Below, in pieces: positions 40,684 through 48,974 of a stretch of DNA of 64,000 nt. Numbering within the stretch: the stretch's first letter is position 1; each line of letters opens with the position of its first letter. This DNA is from Paenibacillus riograndensis SBR5 (GTDB lineage: Bacteria; Bacillota; Bacilli; Paenibacillales; Paenibacillaceae), in contig NZ_LN831776.1 of NCBI RefSeq assembly GCF_000981585.1, forward strand, positions 6,493,187 through 6,557,186, given 5' to 3'. Made by a program: the position numbers and the translations under genes. A model generated the notes under the pieces. The model saw only the letters and a program-made list of their open reading frames with translations. It did no database searches and had not been told where the DNA came from.

Positions 40684-41139
40684 CTAAGAGATCATTACCT
40701 GAATATCGAGCTCTCCGATACCTTCCATTAAAAGCGGAATGCTCAGCGCTTTGCGCGGCAGCACCGCCATCCCCTCTGTCTTCACCAGCTTGGGCGGAGT
40801 AATATCCACCGATACCCCCTGATTGGACAAAATGGTGCTGGCGTTGCCGCTGATCATGTTGCCCAGCTCCGAAATGGCGCTCTGGCCCATCTCGTCCATC
40901 TCCGTAATCACATAGCCGCCCATCATGGCGGATACGATCTTAAGCGCTACCTGTTCAGCAATTCCGAAGATAATATCCCCGCTCAGTTGACCAGTCATCC
41001 CCACTTGTATCCATATATGACTATCAATCAGTTCGATATCCTTAATCCCCAAATTACCGGTGGATGGCGAGACCTGTATCACCTGTTCAATTACAATTCT
41101 TGCAGATTCTAAAAACGGATTAATTACTTCTGCTTTCAT
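40684..41139 (-). CDS. cheX: chemotaxis phosphatase CheX
   Basis: 151-aa protein of the CheX/CheC group that removes phosphate from CheY-P and helps reset the flagellar motor. The catalytic E-x2-N pair is in AISELGNMISGNAS near residues 89-102. MMGGYVITEMDEMGQ just before it is also family-typical. It is a single gene 28 bp upstream of the SDR gene and away from other chemotaxis genes. Confidence 0.85.
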   Translation of the reverse strand: MKAEVINPFLESARIVIEQVIQVSPSTGNLGIKDIELIDSHIWIQVGMTGQLSGDIIFGIAEQVALKIVSAMMGGYVITEMDEMGQSAISELGNMISGNASTILSNQGVSVDITPPKLVKTEGMAVLPRKALSIPLLMEGIGELDIQVMIS

Positions 41140-41286
41140 GAAAGTGCTGTCCCCCCTCTACCAGGCTTTAGTCTTGTACCAAAAGTCCCAGGCAATAATG
41201 ATTTATTATACTTCATATATCGGTATTATTCACCAAAAATTAATGGTCTTTCCGAAGGAATTCTGAAGATAGTTACTGGGGTAACA

Positions 41287-41315
41287 TTGCCCTGCCGGAG
41301 GTTATCTCCTATAAT
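41287..41315 (+). promoter_or_regulatory. strong sigma-A promoter with no gene for 300 bp
   Basis: TTGCCC, 17 bp, TATAAT, followed by about 310 bp before the LysR start codon. The predicted start is near 41322. Confidence 0.65.
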
Positions 41316-41321
41316 TTAATC

Positions 41322-41570
41322 AAATGCCAACATCCGGCGTAAGATAGATGTAGACCCTGTTGCGTCATCCTGGCCAAAAACGGCCCCGGCGCGGTGTTAT
41401 TCACTGACTTTGCAGGAACCCCGAACCACCCGAATATCCTGATTAGTTTTCTGGCCCCACATCGTGGAGCGTTACTTCACGGCTTATCCCGAACACTCGG
41501 CAGTCACCGAGGGCACAATGTAATTCCCTGGTCGGAGGCGGACTACGGAGTCCTGTGACAAGCATGTTTT
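41322..41570 (+). ncRNA. candidate structured RNA, possibly 6S-like
   Basis: No coding frame fits here, yet a strong promoter precedes it. Stems can be drawn: GGCC-N6-GGCC near 41375, CCAC-N3-GTGG near 41463, CTCGG-N6-CCGAG near 41496, GGACT-N4-AGTCC near 41543, and a longer-range pairing of CTGAC/CAGGAA (41408-41426) with TTCCCTG/GTC (41523-41533). This gives a closing stem, an internal bubble with a hairpin on its 3' strand and an upper hairpin, the outline of 6S RNA. It may equally be a leader of the LysR gene. Confidence 0.35.
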
Positions 41571-41632
41571 TATTAAATAATCCTACACACAAATCGGCGG
41601 CATCCATCAGCAGGCCAAAAGGGGGTAAGTCC

Positions 41633-42535
41633 ATGAATATCAGTCAGCTTGAAACGCTGATTACCATCTCCAAAACCATGAGCTTCCGCAAAGCGGGCGA
41701 ACTGCTCAACCTGACCCAGCCGGCGGTTTCGGCCCAGATCAAAAGCCTTGAGGAGGAGTTCAAAACACAGCTTGTTGACCGCAACCAGCCGGTTACACTG
41801 ACAGACAGGGGACAGGTATTCCTCACGCACGCTGAACAGATTGTAGGTCTTGTCGAAGAGCTTAAGCAGCGCCTTGCGGACCTGGATGAAAATCCGCAGG
41901 GGCATATTATTCTCGGGACAACCACCTCAATCGCCATTCAGATTCTGCCACGGATTCTTTCTTATTTTCAGGACCAGTTCCCGCATATCAAAACTTCGAT
42001 TTCTTCCATGTCTTCGTCCCAGATATATCAGCATGTGGAGAACGGCCTGGTCGATGTCGGCATCGGCTACTTAATCGGACGCAGTCCGGGAATGACTACC
42101 TCAGTGCTCTATTACGACACCTTCGAATTAGTGGTCTCCCCCCGCCATCCCCTCGCACAGGTCAAATCGGCCGGAATTGAAGCGCTGCGCAATACCCCGC
42201 TGATCCTGCTCTCGCCAGACACCGTCGGCCGGAGATTCGCTGATGAGGTATTCGCAAAGCACGGCATCCAGCCGCAGGTAATCATGGAACTGACCAGCAG
42301 CGAGGAAGTCAAGCGGATGGTGGAGCTGGATCTCGGTGCGGCGGTGATTTCCAAACAGTCGGTGACCGCCGAGGTGCGCAGCGGCACCCTTAAGATCGTC
42401 CCGATTATCGAGCTTGAGGTCACCCATCCTGTAGGCGTCATTACGAAATCAGGCAAATACGTCAACTCTGCCATGCGGCAGTTTCTAAGCGATCTCAAGG
42501 GCATGCCGGAAACCCACTTCATCGGCTCAGAATAA
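41633..42535 (+). CDS. LysR family transcriptional regulator
   Basis: 300-aa regulator. The winged helix is at residues 1-60 (MNISQLETLITISKTMSFRKAGELLNLTQPAVS is split here as MNISQLETLI and NLTQPAVSAQIKSLEEEF). The effector domain follows from about residue 90. The start at 41633 has GGGGGTAAG upstream; the frame is open 26 codons further. It ends 19 bp before the histidinol-phosphatase gene and may share its transcript. Cofactor and targets are unknown; CysL/YwfK-type LysR proteins look similar. Confidence 0.9.
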   Translation: MNISQLETLITISKTMSFRKAGELLNLTQPAVSAQIKSLEEEFKTQLVDRNQPVTLTDRGQVFLTHAEQIVGLVEELKQRLADLDENPQGHIILGTTTSIAIQILPRILSYFQDQFPHIKTSISSMSSSQIYQHVENGLVDVGIGYLIGRSPGMTTSVLYYDTFELVVSPRHPLAQVKSAGIEALRNTPLILLSPDTVGRRFADEVFAKHGIQPQVIMELTSSEEVKRMVELDLGAAVISKQSVTAEVRSGTLKIVPIIELEVTHPVGVITKSGKYVNSAMRQFLSDLKGMPETHFIGSE

Positions 42536-42554
42536 ATAAGGAGATGATCAACCC

Positions 42555-43367
42555 ATGAAATTCGACCTGCATACCCATCATTTCCGCTGCGGCCATGCTG
42601 ACGGAACGATCAGGGACTATATTGAGGCCGGCATTGCCGCCGGTCTTACAGTCATCGGTATTTCCGACCATACGCCATACTTCGGAAGTGAGTCCGAGCA
42701 GGCTTTTCCCCGTATTGCCATGGCCAAATCCGAGCTCGCCCGCTATGTGGAGGAAGTGCTGGCCCTGCAAAAAGAATACGCAGGCACCATCGATGTGCTG
42801 CTGGGGATCGAGTCAGACTACTTCCCCGAATATGCAGAGCTGTACCGCCGGACATTATCGGCCTATCCGTTTGATTACATCATCGGCTCGGTGCATAATG
42901 TGGGCGGTGTGAGCATCTTCAATAAAAGCCGCTGGAAAAACCTTGATCTTCAAGGGAAGATCGCCAGCAAAGCTGAGTATTACCGGCTGATTACCGCTTC
43001 CGCCCGCAGCGGCATGTTCCAGATTCTCGGCCACATTGATGCCATGAAGGGCAATTATCCGCAGTTCTCGGATATCCCGGCTACGGCCGAAATCGACGAG
43101 TGTCTGCGCGTTATCGGAGAATGCGGCATTGCAATCGAAATCAACACCTCCGGAGGCACCAAGCTCTGCGGAGGCTGGTATCCTTCGGATGACATCCTGG
43201 AGCGGGCGCTGCATTATGGTGTGGAGGTCACCTTCGGCTCCGATGCCCATGTCCCTTCCCGGGTCGCTGACCAGCGGGAGGCTGTAGCGGCACGCCTGAA
43301 GGAGATCGGATTTACCCGCTGGGTCTACTTCAAGCAGACCCAGCAAATCTCCGTACCTATTCAATAA
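42555..43367 (+). CDS. hisJ: histidinol-phosphatase, PHP family
   Basis: 270-aa metal-dependent phosphatase that performs the penultimate step of histidine synthesis. PHP motifs are FDLHTHHFRCGHADG at the N-terminus, GISDHTPYF near residue 34, IGSVHNVGG near 113, ILGHIDAMKGNYPQ near 158, and TFGSDAHVPSRV near 227. The start follows AAGGAGATGATC. It is separate from other his genes, as is common in Bacillales. A bidirectional terminator follows. Confidence 0.9.
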   Translation: MKFDLHTHHFRCGHADGTIRDYIEAGIAAGLTVIGISDHTPYFGSESEQAFPRIAMAKSELARYVEEVLALQKEYAGTIDVLLGIESDYFPEYAELYRRTLSAYPFDYIIGSVHNVGGVSIFNKSRWKNLDLQGKIASKAEYYRLITASARSGMFQILGHIDAMKGNYPQFSDIPATAEIDECLRVIGECGIAIEINTSGGTKLCGGWYPSDDILERALHYGVEVTFGSDAHVPSRVADQREAVAARLKEIGFTRWVYFKQTQQISVPIQ

Positions 43368-43399
43368 ATCAACTTAGGCGATCTACAATCGCAAGCAGA

Positions 43400-43468
43400 A
43401 AAATGCACCCCTGCCTTCTCGGTTACGGACGATTGGTTCCGTCACCATGATTCGTTGGGGTGCATTTA
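43400..43468. terminator. bidirectional terminator between hisJ and the nitroreductase gene
   Basis: AAATGCACCCC and GGGGTGCATTT form an 11-bp perfect stem around a long loop with its own inner symmetry. Confidence 0.75.
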
Positions 43469-43475
43469 TTTAGGT

Positions 43476-44222
43476 TCAGTCTTTCAGATTATCGCAGGTA
43501 AAGCCCTGCCGCTTCAGCGTATGCTGAGCGTCTCCATACTGCGGATTGAGTGTATAAAAATGGGCGATTGTGCTGCTCCAGTCCCGCTCCGTCAGCCCCT
43601 GCTCCTTCAGAGAGGCCCGGTGCGCCAGATTGTAGGCTTCAATCAGGCTCTTCACCTCCGGATTGTACTGTTCCTCATGCAGGACAGCTTCAAGAGGGAG
43701 TCTTGGCTTCTTCGGCAATTCCTCAGCAGGGTATCCGACGCATAGCCCCACAACCGGGAATACATACTCCGGCAGCTGCAGAAGCTCGATGACCTCCGCC
43801 GTGTGGCGGCGCACTCCGCCAATCGGGATGATGCCCAGCCCCAGCGACTCCGCTGCCGCAATGGCATTGGATAAAGCAATCCCCACATCTGTAGCGCCGA
43901 CGAGCAGCGCATCGACATCCTTGGCGGCCTCAAAAGGCTGCCCCTCCAGTTCACCTGCCACCTTGGCCCGGTAAAAATCCATGCAGAATACCAGAAATAC
44001 CGGCGCTTGCGCCACATGCTTCTGGTTTCCGCTCAACACCGAAAGCCGCTGCCGGCGTTCCTCGCTGCGTACGGCGATGACCGATACCTGCTGTCCATTC
44101 ACCCAGGACGGGGCTGCCTGGGCCGCTTTAATAATAGTCTTCAGCTTCTCCGGCTCCACGGGTTCCTGGCGGTATTGCCGGAAGGAGCGGTGATTCATTA
44201 ATGTACGGATCACTTCATTCAA
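43476..44222 (-). CDS. NfsA-like nitroreductase family FMN oxidoreductase
   Basis: 248-aa NAD(P)H-dependent flavin oxidoreductase. The N-terminal FMN site is LMNHRSFRQYRQEPVE, with AAQAAPSWVNGQQVSVIAV near residue 38 and SLGLGIIPIGGVRRHTAEVIELLQ-type sequence near 130. The C-terminal VVGLCVGYPAE is family-typical. The start is a TTG at 44220-44222, nine bases after AGGAGG; longer frames lack a ribosome site. It may reduce nitro compounds, quinones or azo dyes. Confidence 0.85.
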   Translation of the reverse strand: MNEVIRTLMNHRSFRQYRQEPVEPEKLKTIIKAAQAAPSWVNGQQVSVIAVRSEERRQRLSVLSGNQKHVAQAPVFLVFCMDFYRAKVAGELEGQPFEAAKDVDALLVGATDVGIALSNAIAAAESLGLGIIPIGGVRRHTAEVIELLQLPEYVFPVVGLCVGYPAEELPKKPRLPLEAVLHEEQYNPEVKSLIEAYNLAHRASLKEQGLTERDWSSTIAHFYTLNPQYGDAQHTLKRQGFTCDNLKD

Positions 44223-44342
44223 AGAATAATAACCTCCTGACCGCTGTCTTGTAATACAACTATCATATCCTACTGCCTGCGGGGCCGCCAGTCCCCGGCG
44301 AGACAGCATTATAAGCATAGGCTGGTGCAAAAAGGGATCTGC

Positions 44343-44371
44343 AAAAAAAATGGACCCGAAGCATCGGGTCC
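44343..44371 (-). terminator. terminator of the downstream-facing GNAT gene
   Basis: GGACCCGA/TCGGGTCC perfect stem with a 4-nt loop, followed on the minus strand by a run of eight Ts. Confidence 0.9.
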
Positions 44372-44450
44372 CAACAGCATTTATATTTTTAAAAGGGGGT
44401 CATGTACTTAGTTTAACCGGACACTGTTAGAGTTTCATAACGGCATTATT

Positions 44451-44993
44451 TCAATTGTGTAACAATGTGAATACTTTCATTACATCGGACGGGCTGCCCG
44501 GCATGGGGAGGACCCGCTCCAGGGTGAGCCCGTTTTTGATCATGACGCGCTCAGACCTGAGATTGTCACCCCGGCAGCGTCCCTCAGCCCTGAGAAGCCC
44601 CAGCTCCTGAAAGCTGTAATCCAGCAGCAGCCCGACAGCCTCCGTTGCCAGTCCCCGGCCCCACCATAGCGGATTCAGCAGATATCCCAGCACAGCCTTG
44701 TTCTCATAACGGTTCCAGTTCTGCAGAGAGACTGTTCCGATCAGCTCCTGCTGTTCCAGCGCATAAATTCCGGCATGAAGTGCGCAGGGGTCGACAGCAT
44801 GAAGCATCCGGGCTGCCAGCTTATCCAGATAAGCATGCGGTGAGCTTGCACCCTGACGGAGCAGAATATGCGGCTGCACCAGCGGATGGGCAAGCAGCGT
44901 CTTGAGCACCCCGGACTCGGTGGCCGGCATCGTTCTGAGCTCAACTTTTTGGCCTTGCCGTGCCAGGGATAATACCGTATCGTAAGTGCTCAT
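44451..44993 (-). CDS. GNAT acetyltransferase, RimJ/RimL type
   Basis: 180-aa acetyltransferase. The segment LNPLWWGRGLATEAVGLLLDY near residue 105 is the acetyl-CoA loop (G-R-G-L-A-T-E-A), and RSERVMIKNGLTLERVL follows as in RimJ/L proteins. The start at 44993 has GAAGGAGAAGCGT before it. Substrate unknown. It lies downstream of the metallophosphoesterase gene with a 70-bp gap and is probably its own unit with a terminator. Confidence 0.85.
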   Translation of the reverse strand: MSTYDTVLSLARQGQKVELRTMPATESGVLKTLLAHPLVQPHILLRQGASSPHAYLDKLAARMLHAVDPCALHAGIYALEQQELIGTVSLQNWNRYENKAVLGYLLNPLWWGRGLATEAVGLLLDYSFQELGLLRAEGRCRGDNLRSERVMIKNGLTLERVLPMPGSPSDVMKVFTLLHN

Positions 44994-45063
44994 ACGCTTC
45001 TCCTTCTCTTTGGCAGATATAATGGAATCTCCCCGGCTGCCAGCCATAACGGGGCCATCGTTC

Positions 45064-45999
45064 TTATGCCCGGCGCAGGGTAAAAATGGTCAGTTCAGGC
45101 CTGCACATCAACCGGAATGGCATATAGGTTTCGCCGAACCCCCTGTTGACATACACCGGCATCCTCTTTTTGTCCGTATAATACAACCCGCTTATGTATT
45201 TATTCGATCCATATGGAGTGTATGCCGCGCCCACAAAGGGCAGGCGGATCTGCCCGCCATGACTGTGACCGGACAGCTGCAGATGGAAGGGATACGCTTC
45301 TACCGTATCGGCATAATCCGGCTCATGCATCATCAGCAGCGTGAACATGCCCTCAGGAACATCCTTCAGCGCCGCCTGGGGGTCAGGCTTGCCGTGCAGC
45401 ATGTCGTCGAGTCCCGTTACTGCGATGGAAGCTCCTCCCTGCTTCACCAGATAGGACTGGTTCCGCAGCACGCGAAATCCGGCTTCATTCAGCAGACGGG
45501 TGAGCAGCTCCGTATTCTTGTAATCATGGTTGCCCAGGATCGCATATTTGCCAAGCGGTGCGCTCAGCCCGGCCAGAACCGGTACGGACTCCGTCAGATC
45601 CTCGGCATAGCTGTCCACTATATCTCCGGTGAAGCAGATGATGTCCGGCTGTGCCTCCTTGATATGCCCGGCCAGGCGCTTCAAATCATGGACATCCTTG
45701 TTGAAGCCCAGATGCACATCGCTGAAGTGTACCAGCCGGGTGCCTGCAAAGGCGGATGGGAGCTCCTTGAAGGACAGCTCCAGCCGGGTAATGTCCAGCC
45801 AGTTCGGCTCTCCCTTCCAGGCGTAGCCGCTGGTGAGCAGCCCTGCGCCGAATAATGCAGCTGCCCCCCGGGTCAGGAACTGGCGGCGGGTGATTTTGCG
45901 GCCGCTTCCGGTCTGCGGGGGCGGAGTGCTGTACCGGTAGCTGCCTTCTGCGGCAGCTGCCGGGAGATCGGGAGAAACCCCGGACGATTTTTTATTCAT
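45064..45999 (-). CDS. Tat-exported metallophosphoesterase, YkuE-like
   Basis: 311-aa calcineurin-type phosphoesterase. A twin-arginine signal with the core TRRQFLTRGAAALFGAG sits at residues 38-55, after a poorly conserved front. Metal-site motifs follow in order: LVHFSDVHLGF, FTGDIVD, LGNHDYKN, and LSGHSHGGQIRLP. In B. subtilis the similar YkuE is exported by a Tat system to the cell wall; the substrate there is not firmly known. It is a single gene and has AGGAG upstream of the start. Confidence 0.9.
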   Translation of the reverse strand: MNKKSSGVSPDLPAAAAEGSYRYSTPPPQTGSGRKITRRQFLTRGAAALFGAGLLTSGYAWKGEPNWLDITRLELSFKELPSAFAGTRLVHFSDVHLGFNKDVHDLKRLAGHIKEAQPDIICFTGDIVDSYAEDLTESVPVLAGLSAPLGKYAILGNHDYKNTELLTRLLNEAGFRVLRNQSYLVKQGGASIAVTGLDDMLHGKPDPQAALKDVPEGMFTLLMMHEPDYADTVEAYPFHLQLSGHSHGGQIRLPFVGAAYTPYGSNKYISGLYYTDKKRMPVYVNRGFGETYMPFRLMCRPELTIFTLRRA

Positions 46000-46078
46000 A
46001 GGGAGGTTCTCCTTTCTTGCAGGATTGTTATCGGGGAATGAAGACTATTGGGCGGGCTTGGATGAATCGGAGCGTTCC

Positions 46079-46801
46079 TCACACTCTCTCACACTCTTCT
46101 GACTGCACCTCGTCCTTCGCTTCCTCTATCTTCTCATCAACCTCTGTTTCGATATTAACATCAATTTCGGCTTCAACCTCCTCTTCTGAGCCCGGTCCCA
46201 GAATCTTACGGAACAAACCCAGCATAGAAAGTGCATAGGCGACGGTAATGAAGCTGAAGCTGATCTGCATAATAACCACAAGACGCGAGGTACTGTCCAC
46301 CGGGGCTACATCCCCGTACCCGACCGTTGTAAAGGTGGCTACACTGAAATAGAGGAAGGTTATCAGCTGGCTGAGCAGATCTTCGCCGAGCCCTTTTCCA
46401 TCAAAGGAGGACTGTCCAAACAGCTTATATATCGATGTATATACGACAGTGAAAAAAATAATGCAGGAGAATGCCGCAATACTGATACGCACCAGCGTCT
46501 GCTGCAGCCTGACCTCTTTGCTGTTCGATTCCTTGATTTCATGAAAGATAAACAGTACGTAGAACAGCATCGAAGCCAGGGCAAAAATAAGAATGAGTCC
46601 GCGCAGTCCCCTGTCTCCCGGCAGGATGGCACCGAGATCAATCCAGTTCAGCAGATCTTCCACCGAGATCAGGGCATAGATCAGAATGGGGGCGAGAAGC
46701 ACTCCTTTTCCCATCCAGCTCAGCTTCATCCGGTACAGCCACAACGAGAGCAGCACAATTACAGCTATATTGAGGGTCCACATCCACCAAGTCATGGGCA
46801 T
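46079..46801 (-). CDS. two-pore-helix potassium channel family protein
   Basis: 240-aa membrane protein with about five hydrophobic segments. The last two flank the K+ selectivity filter TTVGYGD near residue 160, preceded by the pore helix LITFLYFSVATF. The 35-residue C-terminal tail is strongly acidic and carries no RCK domain. A role in passive K+ flux is inferred from the filter. The neighbouring genes give no regulatory hint. Confidence 0.9.
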   Translation of the reverse strand: MPMTWWMWTLNIAVIVLLSLWLYRMKLSWMGKGVLLAPILIYALISVEDLLNWIDLGAILPGDRGLRGLILIFALASMLFYVLFIFHEIKESNSKEVRLQQTLVRISIAAFSCIIFFTVVYTSIYKLFGQSSFDGKGLGEDLLSQLITFLYFSVATFTTVGYGDVAPVDSTSRLVVIMQISFSFITVAYALSMLGLFRKILGPGSEEEVEAEIDVNIETEVDEKIEEAKDEVQSEECERV

Positions 46802-46832
46802 ACTCTCCTGTTCCCCGGTTGCTAAATACAGT

Positions 46833-47621
46833 CTATTCGGACCGGCCCGCTACAGTAATGCGGCATTCTTCTTCCGGTGTGCTGCTGTAGGCGCGGGCGA
46901 TGCCTTTGCTCTCTGCATCTTTCCTGGGAACCCGGCGCAGCTTGAAGGTCACCTCGACGTTCCCGGTGAATGGAAAAGGATCAAGCAGCAGCGTGGACTC
47001 ATCCTGCCATTCCGCCATAATCTGACGGCCGGAGGTGAAGCTGAAATCCTCACTGCCCGAGAAACCGTCACGGAACCAGGGATGCTCTTCCGACTTGGGG
47101 CTTCCCGGCTCACTTAAGCCCAGGTACAGCGAGAGGTCGTCGCAGAACTGCAGCAATCTCGCATCATAATACAATTCGCCCTCTGCGAGCGGGTTGCTGT
47201 TCTCCAGATGACGGTGGATACGGGCCCGGCGGTCCTCCTCATGCTTCAGGTAGGCGGTCAGCTCCGGACAATCCTCGCCGGATATCTCAATCAGCCGCTC
47301 ATAATGCGAACTGCACAGCAGTGCGCCATACGGCGTATCCGCCTCAATCTCATCCAGTCCGCGTCTGTAAAAGGTCAGCTTTGGCACAAGCGGAAAGTCT
47401 ATAAAAGTGTACGGCGCCCCCTCCGCGTCATTCCAGAACGGAGTCTCATCGAGATCGATCCAGCCCCGGTCATGCTGACTGACCGCCCGCAGCACCTCCG
47501 CCCGGCGCCCTTCTGCCGGAACATGCTGCTCCTTGAACCGTTCGGCAAATTTACCCGCCAATAGCCCGTGCTCATGCTGCCTCATCATTATTAAATATCC
47601 GTCCTGTTCACGACAAATCAC
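46833..47621 (-). CDS. DUF3891 family protein
   Basis: 262-aa cytosolic protein with the DUF3891 pattern: MRQHEHGLLAGKFAERF near the start, AVSQHDRGWIDLDETPFW near residue 70, and FCDDLSLYLCL-type sequence near 175 (here FCDDLSLYLGLSEPG). Conserved His and Asp residues suggest a metal-dependent HD-like fold, but no function is known to me. I choose the GTG at 47621 because GGGGGG lies seven bases upstream; the frame is open 34 codons further. Confidence 0.75.
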   Translation of the reverse strand: MICREQDGYLIMMRQHEHGLLAGKFAERFKEQHVPAEGRRAEVLRAVSQHDRGWIDLDETPFWNDAEGAPYTFIDFPLVPKLTFYRRGLDEIEADTPYGALLCSSHYERLIEISGEDCPELTAYLKHEEDRRARIHRHLENSNPLAEGELYYDARLLQFCDDLSLYLGLSEPGSPKSEEHPWFRDGFSGSEDFSFTSGRQIMAEWQDESTLLLDPFPFTGNVEVTFKLRRVPRKDAESKGIARAYSSTPEEECRITVAGRSE

Positions 47622-47860
47622 AATTAATCCCCCCTGGTATATCCACAGCCTGGATATGCATCGGCTATGAAGATTATAACATATGTACCCATATTTGTTG
47701 GAATCTTGACGCCTTGCCCTCATTGTATGTAAAGCTATTCCCTCCTGAATGGACTGTTTAACCTGAATGGACTGTTTTAAAATGTACCCGTTTTTCCGTT
47801 GGAAAGAAACAGTCTGCGTACAGGGAAGTAGAGGGAAACCACCCTGGCCCAGACAGACAC

Positions 47861-47896
47861 AAAAGCCCTGCCGCTGCCGGCAGGGCTTTCTTTTTT
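47861..47896. terminator. terminator of the sdhCAB operon
   Basis: AAAGCCCTGCC and GGCAGGGCTTT stem just past the sdhB stop codon, with T-rich flanks on both strands. Confidence 0.85.
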
Positions 47897-47906
47897 ATTG
47901 ATGTTG

Positions 47907-48671
47907 TTACACACCCAGCCAGCGCTTGAACATATGCTTGGTGGTCTGTTTGTTGATCTCGGCAATGGACGTGGTGAGCGGAATGCCTTTCGGGCAGGCG
48001 CGCACGCAGTTCTGCGAGTTGCCGCAGCCGTCAATGCCCCCGTCTTCCATCAGCGCATCCAGGCGCTCATCGGCATTCATCTCGCCTGTAGGATGGGCGT
48101 TGAACAGACGGACCTGTGAAATGGCCGCCGGGCCGATGAAATTAGTTTTTTCATTGACGTTAGGGCAGGCTTCCAGGCAGACGCCGCAGGTCATGCACTT
48201 GGACAGCTCATACGCCCATTGACGCTTCTTCTCCGCCATGCGCGGACCAGGACCGAGGTCGTAGGTGCCGTCGATCGGAATCCACGCCTTGACCCGTTTG
48301 AGCGCACCAAACATCCGGCTGCGGTCAATCACCAGGTCACGCACCACCGGGAAGGTTCTCATCGGCTCGATGCGCACCGGCTGCTCCAGATTATCGATCA
48401 GGGCGGCGCAGGCCTGGCGAGGCTTGCCGTTGATGACCATTGAGCAGGCCCCGCACACTTCCTCCAGACAGTTGGATTCCCAGCAGACCGGAACCGTACT
48501 GTCGCCCTTGGCATTAACCGGGTTGCGCTGAATCTCCATCAAAGCGCTGATCACGTTCATCCCCGGACGGTATGCAAGCTCGAACTCTTCCGTATAAGGG
48601 GCCGTGTCCGGTTCGTCCTGGCGGGTAATCACAAATTTTACGTTTTTGGGAGCTGCAGCAGTTTCCGCCAT
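47907..48671 (-). CDS. sdhB: succinate dehydrogenase iron-sulfur subunit
   Basis: 254-aa electron-transfer subunit of complex II. It carries three clusters: the 2Fe-2S ligands in SNCLEEVCGACSMVINGKPRQAC (written here as CLEEVCGACSM plus a later C), and the other two in CMTCGVCLEACP and CVRACPKG. It connects SdhA to the membrane cytochrome SdhC. It is the last gene of the operon but begins 303 bp after sdhA, an unusually long gap filled with short repeats. The start has AGGAGGTAACAGAT before it. Confidence 0.95.
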   Translation of the reverse strand: MAETAAAPKNVKFVITRQDEPDTAPYTEEFELAYRPGMNVISALMEIQRNPVNAKGDSTVPVCWESNCLEEVCGACSMVINGKPRQACAALIDNLEQPVRIEPMRTFPVVRDLVIDRSRMFGALKRVKAWIPIDGTYDLGPGPRMAEKKRQWAYELSKCMTCGVCLEACPNVNEKTNFIGPAAISQVRLFNAHPTGEMNADERLDALMEDGGIDGCGNSQNCVRACPKGIPLTTSIAEINKQTTKHMFKRWLGV

Positions 48672-48713
48672 ATCTGTTACCTCCTAAAAGTTTTATGGTA
48701 CACTGACCGAACA

Positions 48714-48901
48714 TTTAATTGTACTTTGTACAGCTAAGACAGCTGATTTTTGCTCATTTCAACATATAGTTGCAATTTATGCAGTTACATTTCGGGCAAC
48801 ACTCTCTAAACGAACAATTCTCCAAAAATAATTGTACAAAATACAGCTAACTCTCTTTAAGAGCGCTTGGAAGTCCGTTTAATTGCATGAAATACAATTA
48901 A
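48714..48901. repeat. four-copy short repeat in the sdhA-sdhB gap
   Basis: Copies of a roughly 23-bp partly palindromic motif (TTAATTGTACTTTGTACAGC type) lie at about 48714, 48766, 48829 and 48878, spaced 50-63 bp. No gene fits in this 303-bp intercistronic stretch. Confidence 0.75.
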
Positions 48902-48974
48902 CATTGGCCTCCCGCTTACTGATCGATGTTCACCCATAGTTATGCTTATCGAACGCTGCCTCACCGTTCAACGA

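Noticed and set aside
41443..41634. 63-codon minus-strand open frame in the candidate RNA region
   Set aside because: No ribosome site or similarity; better explained as non-coding sequence with hairpins.
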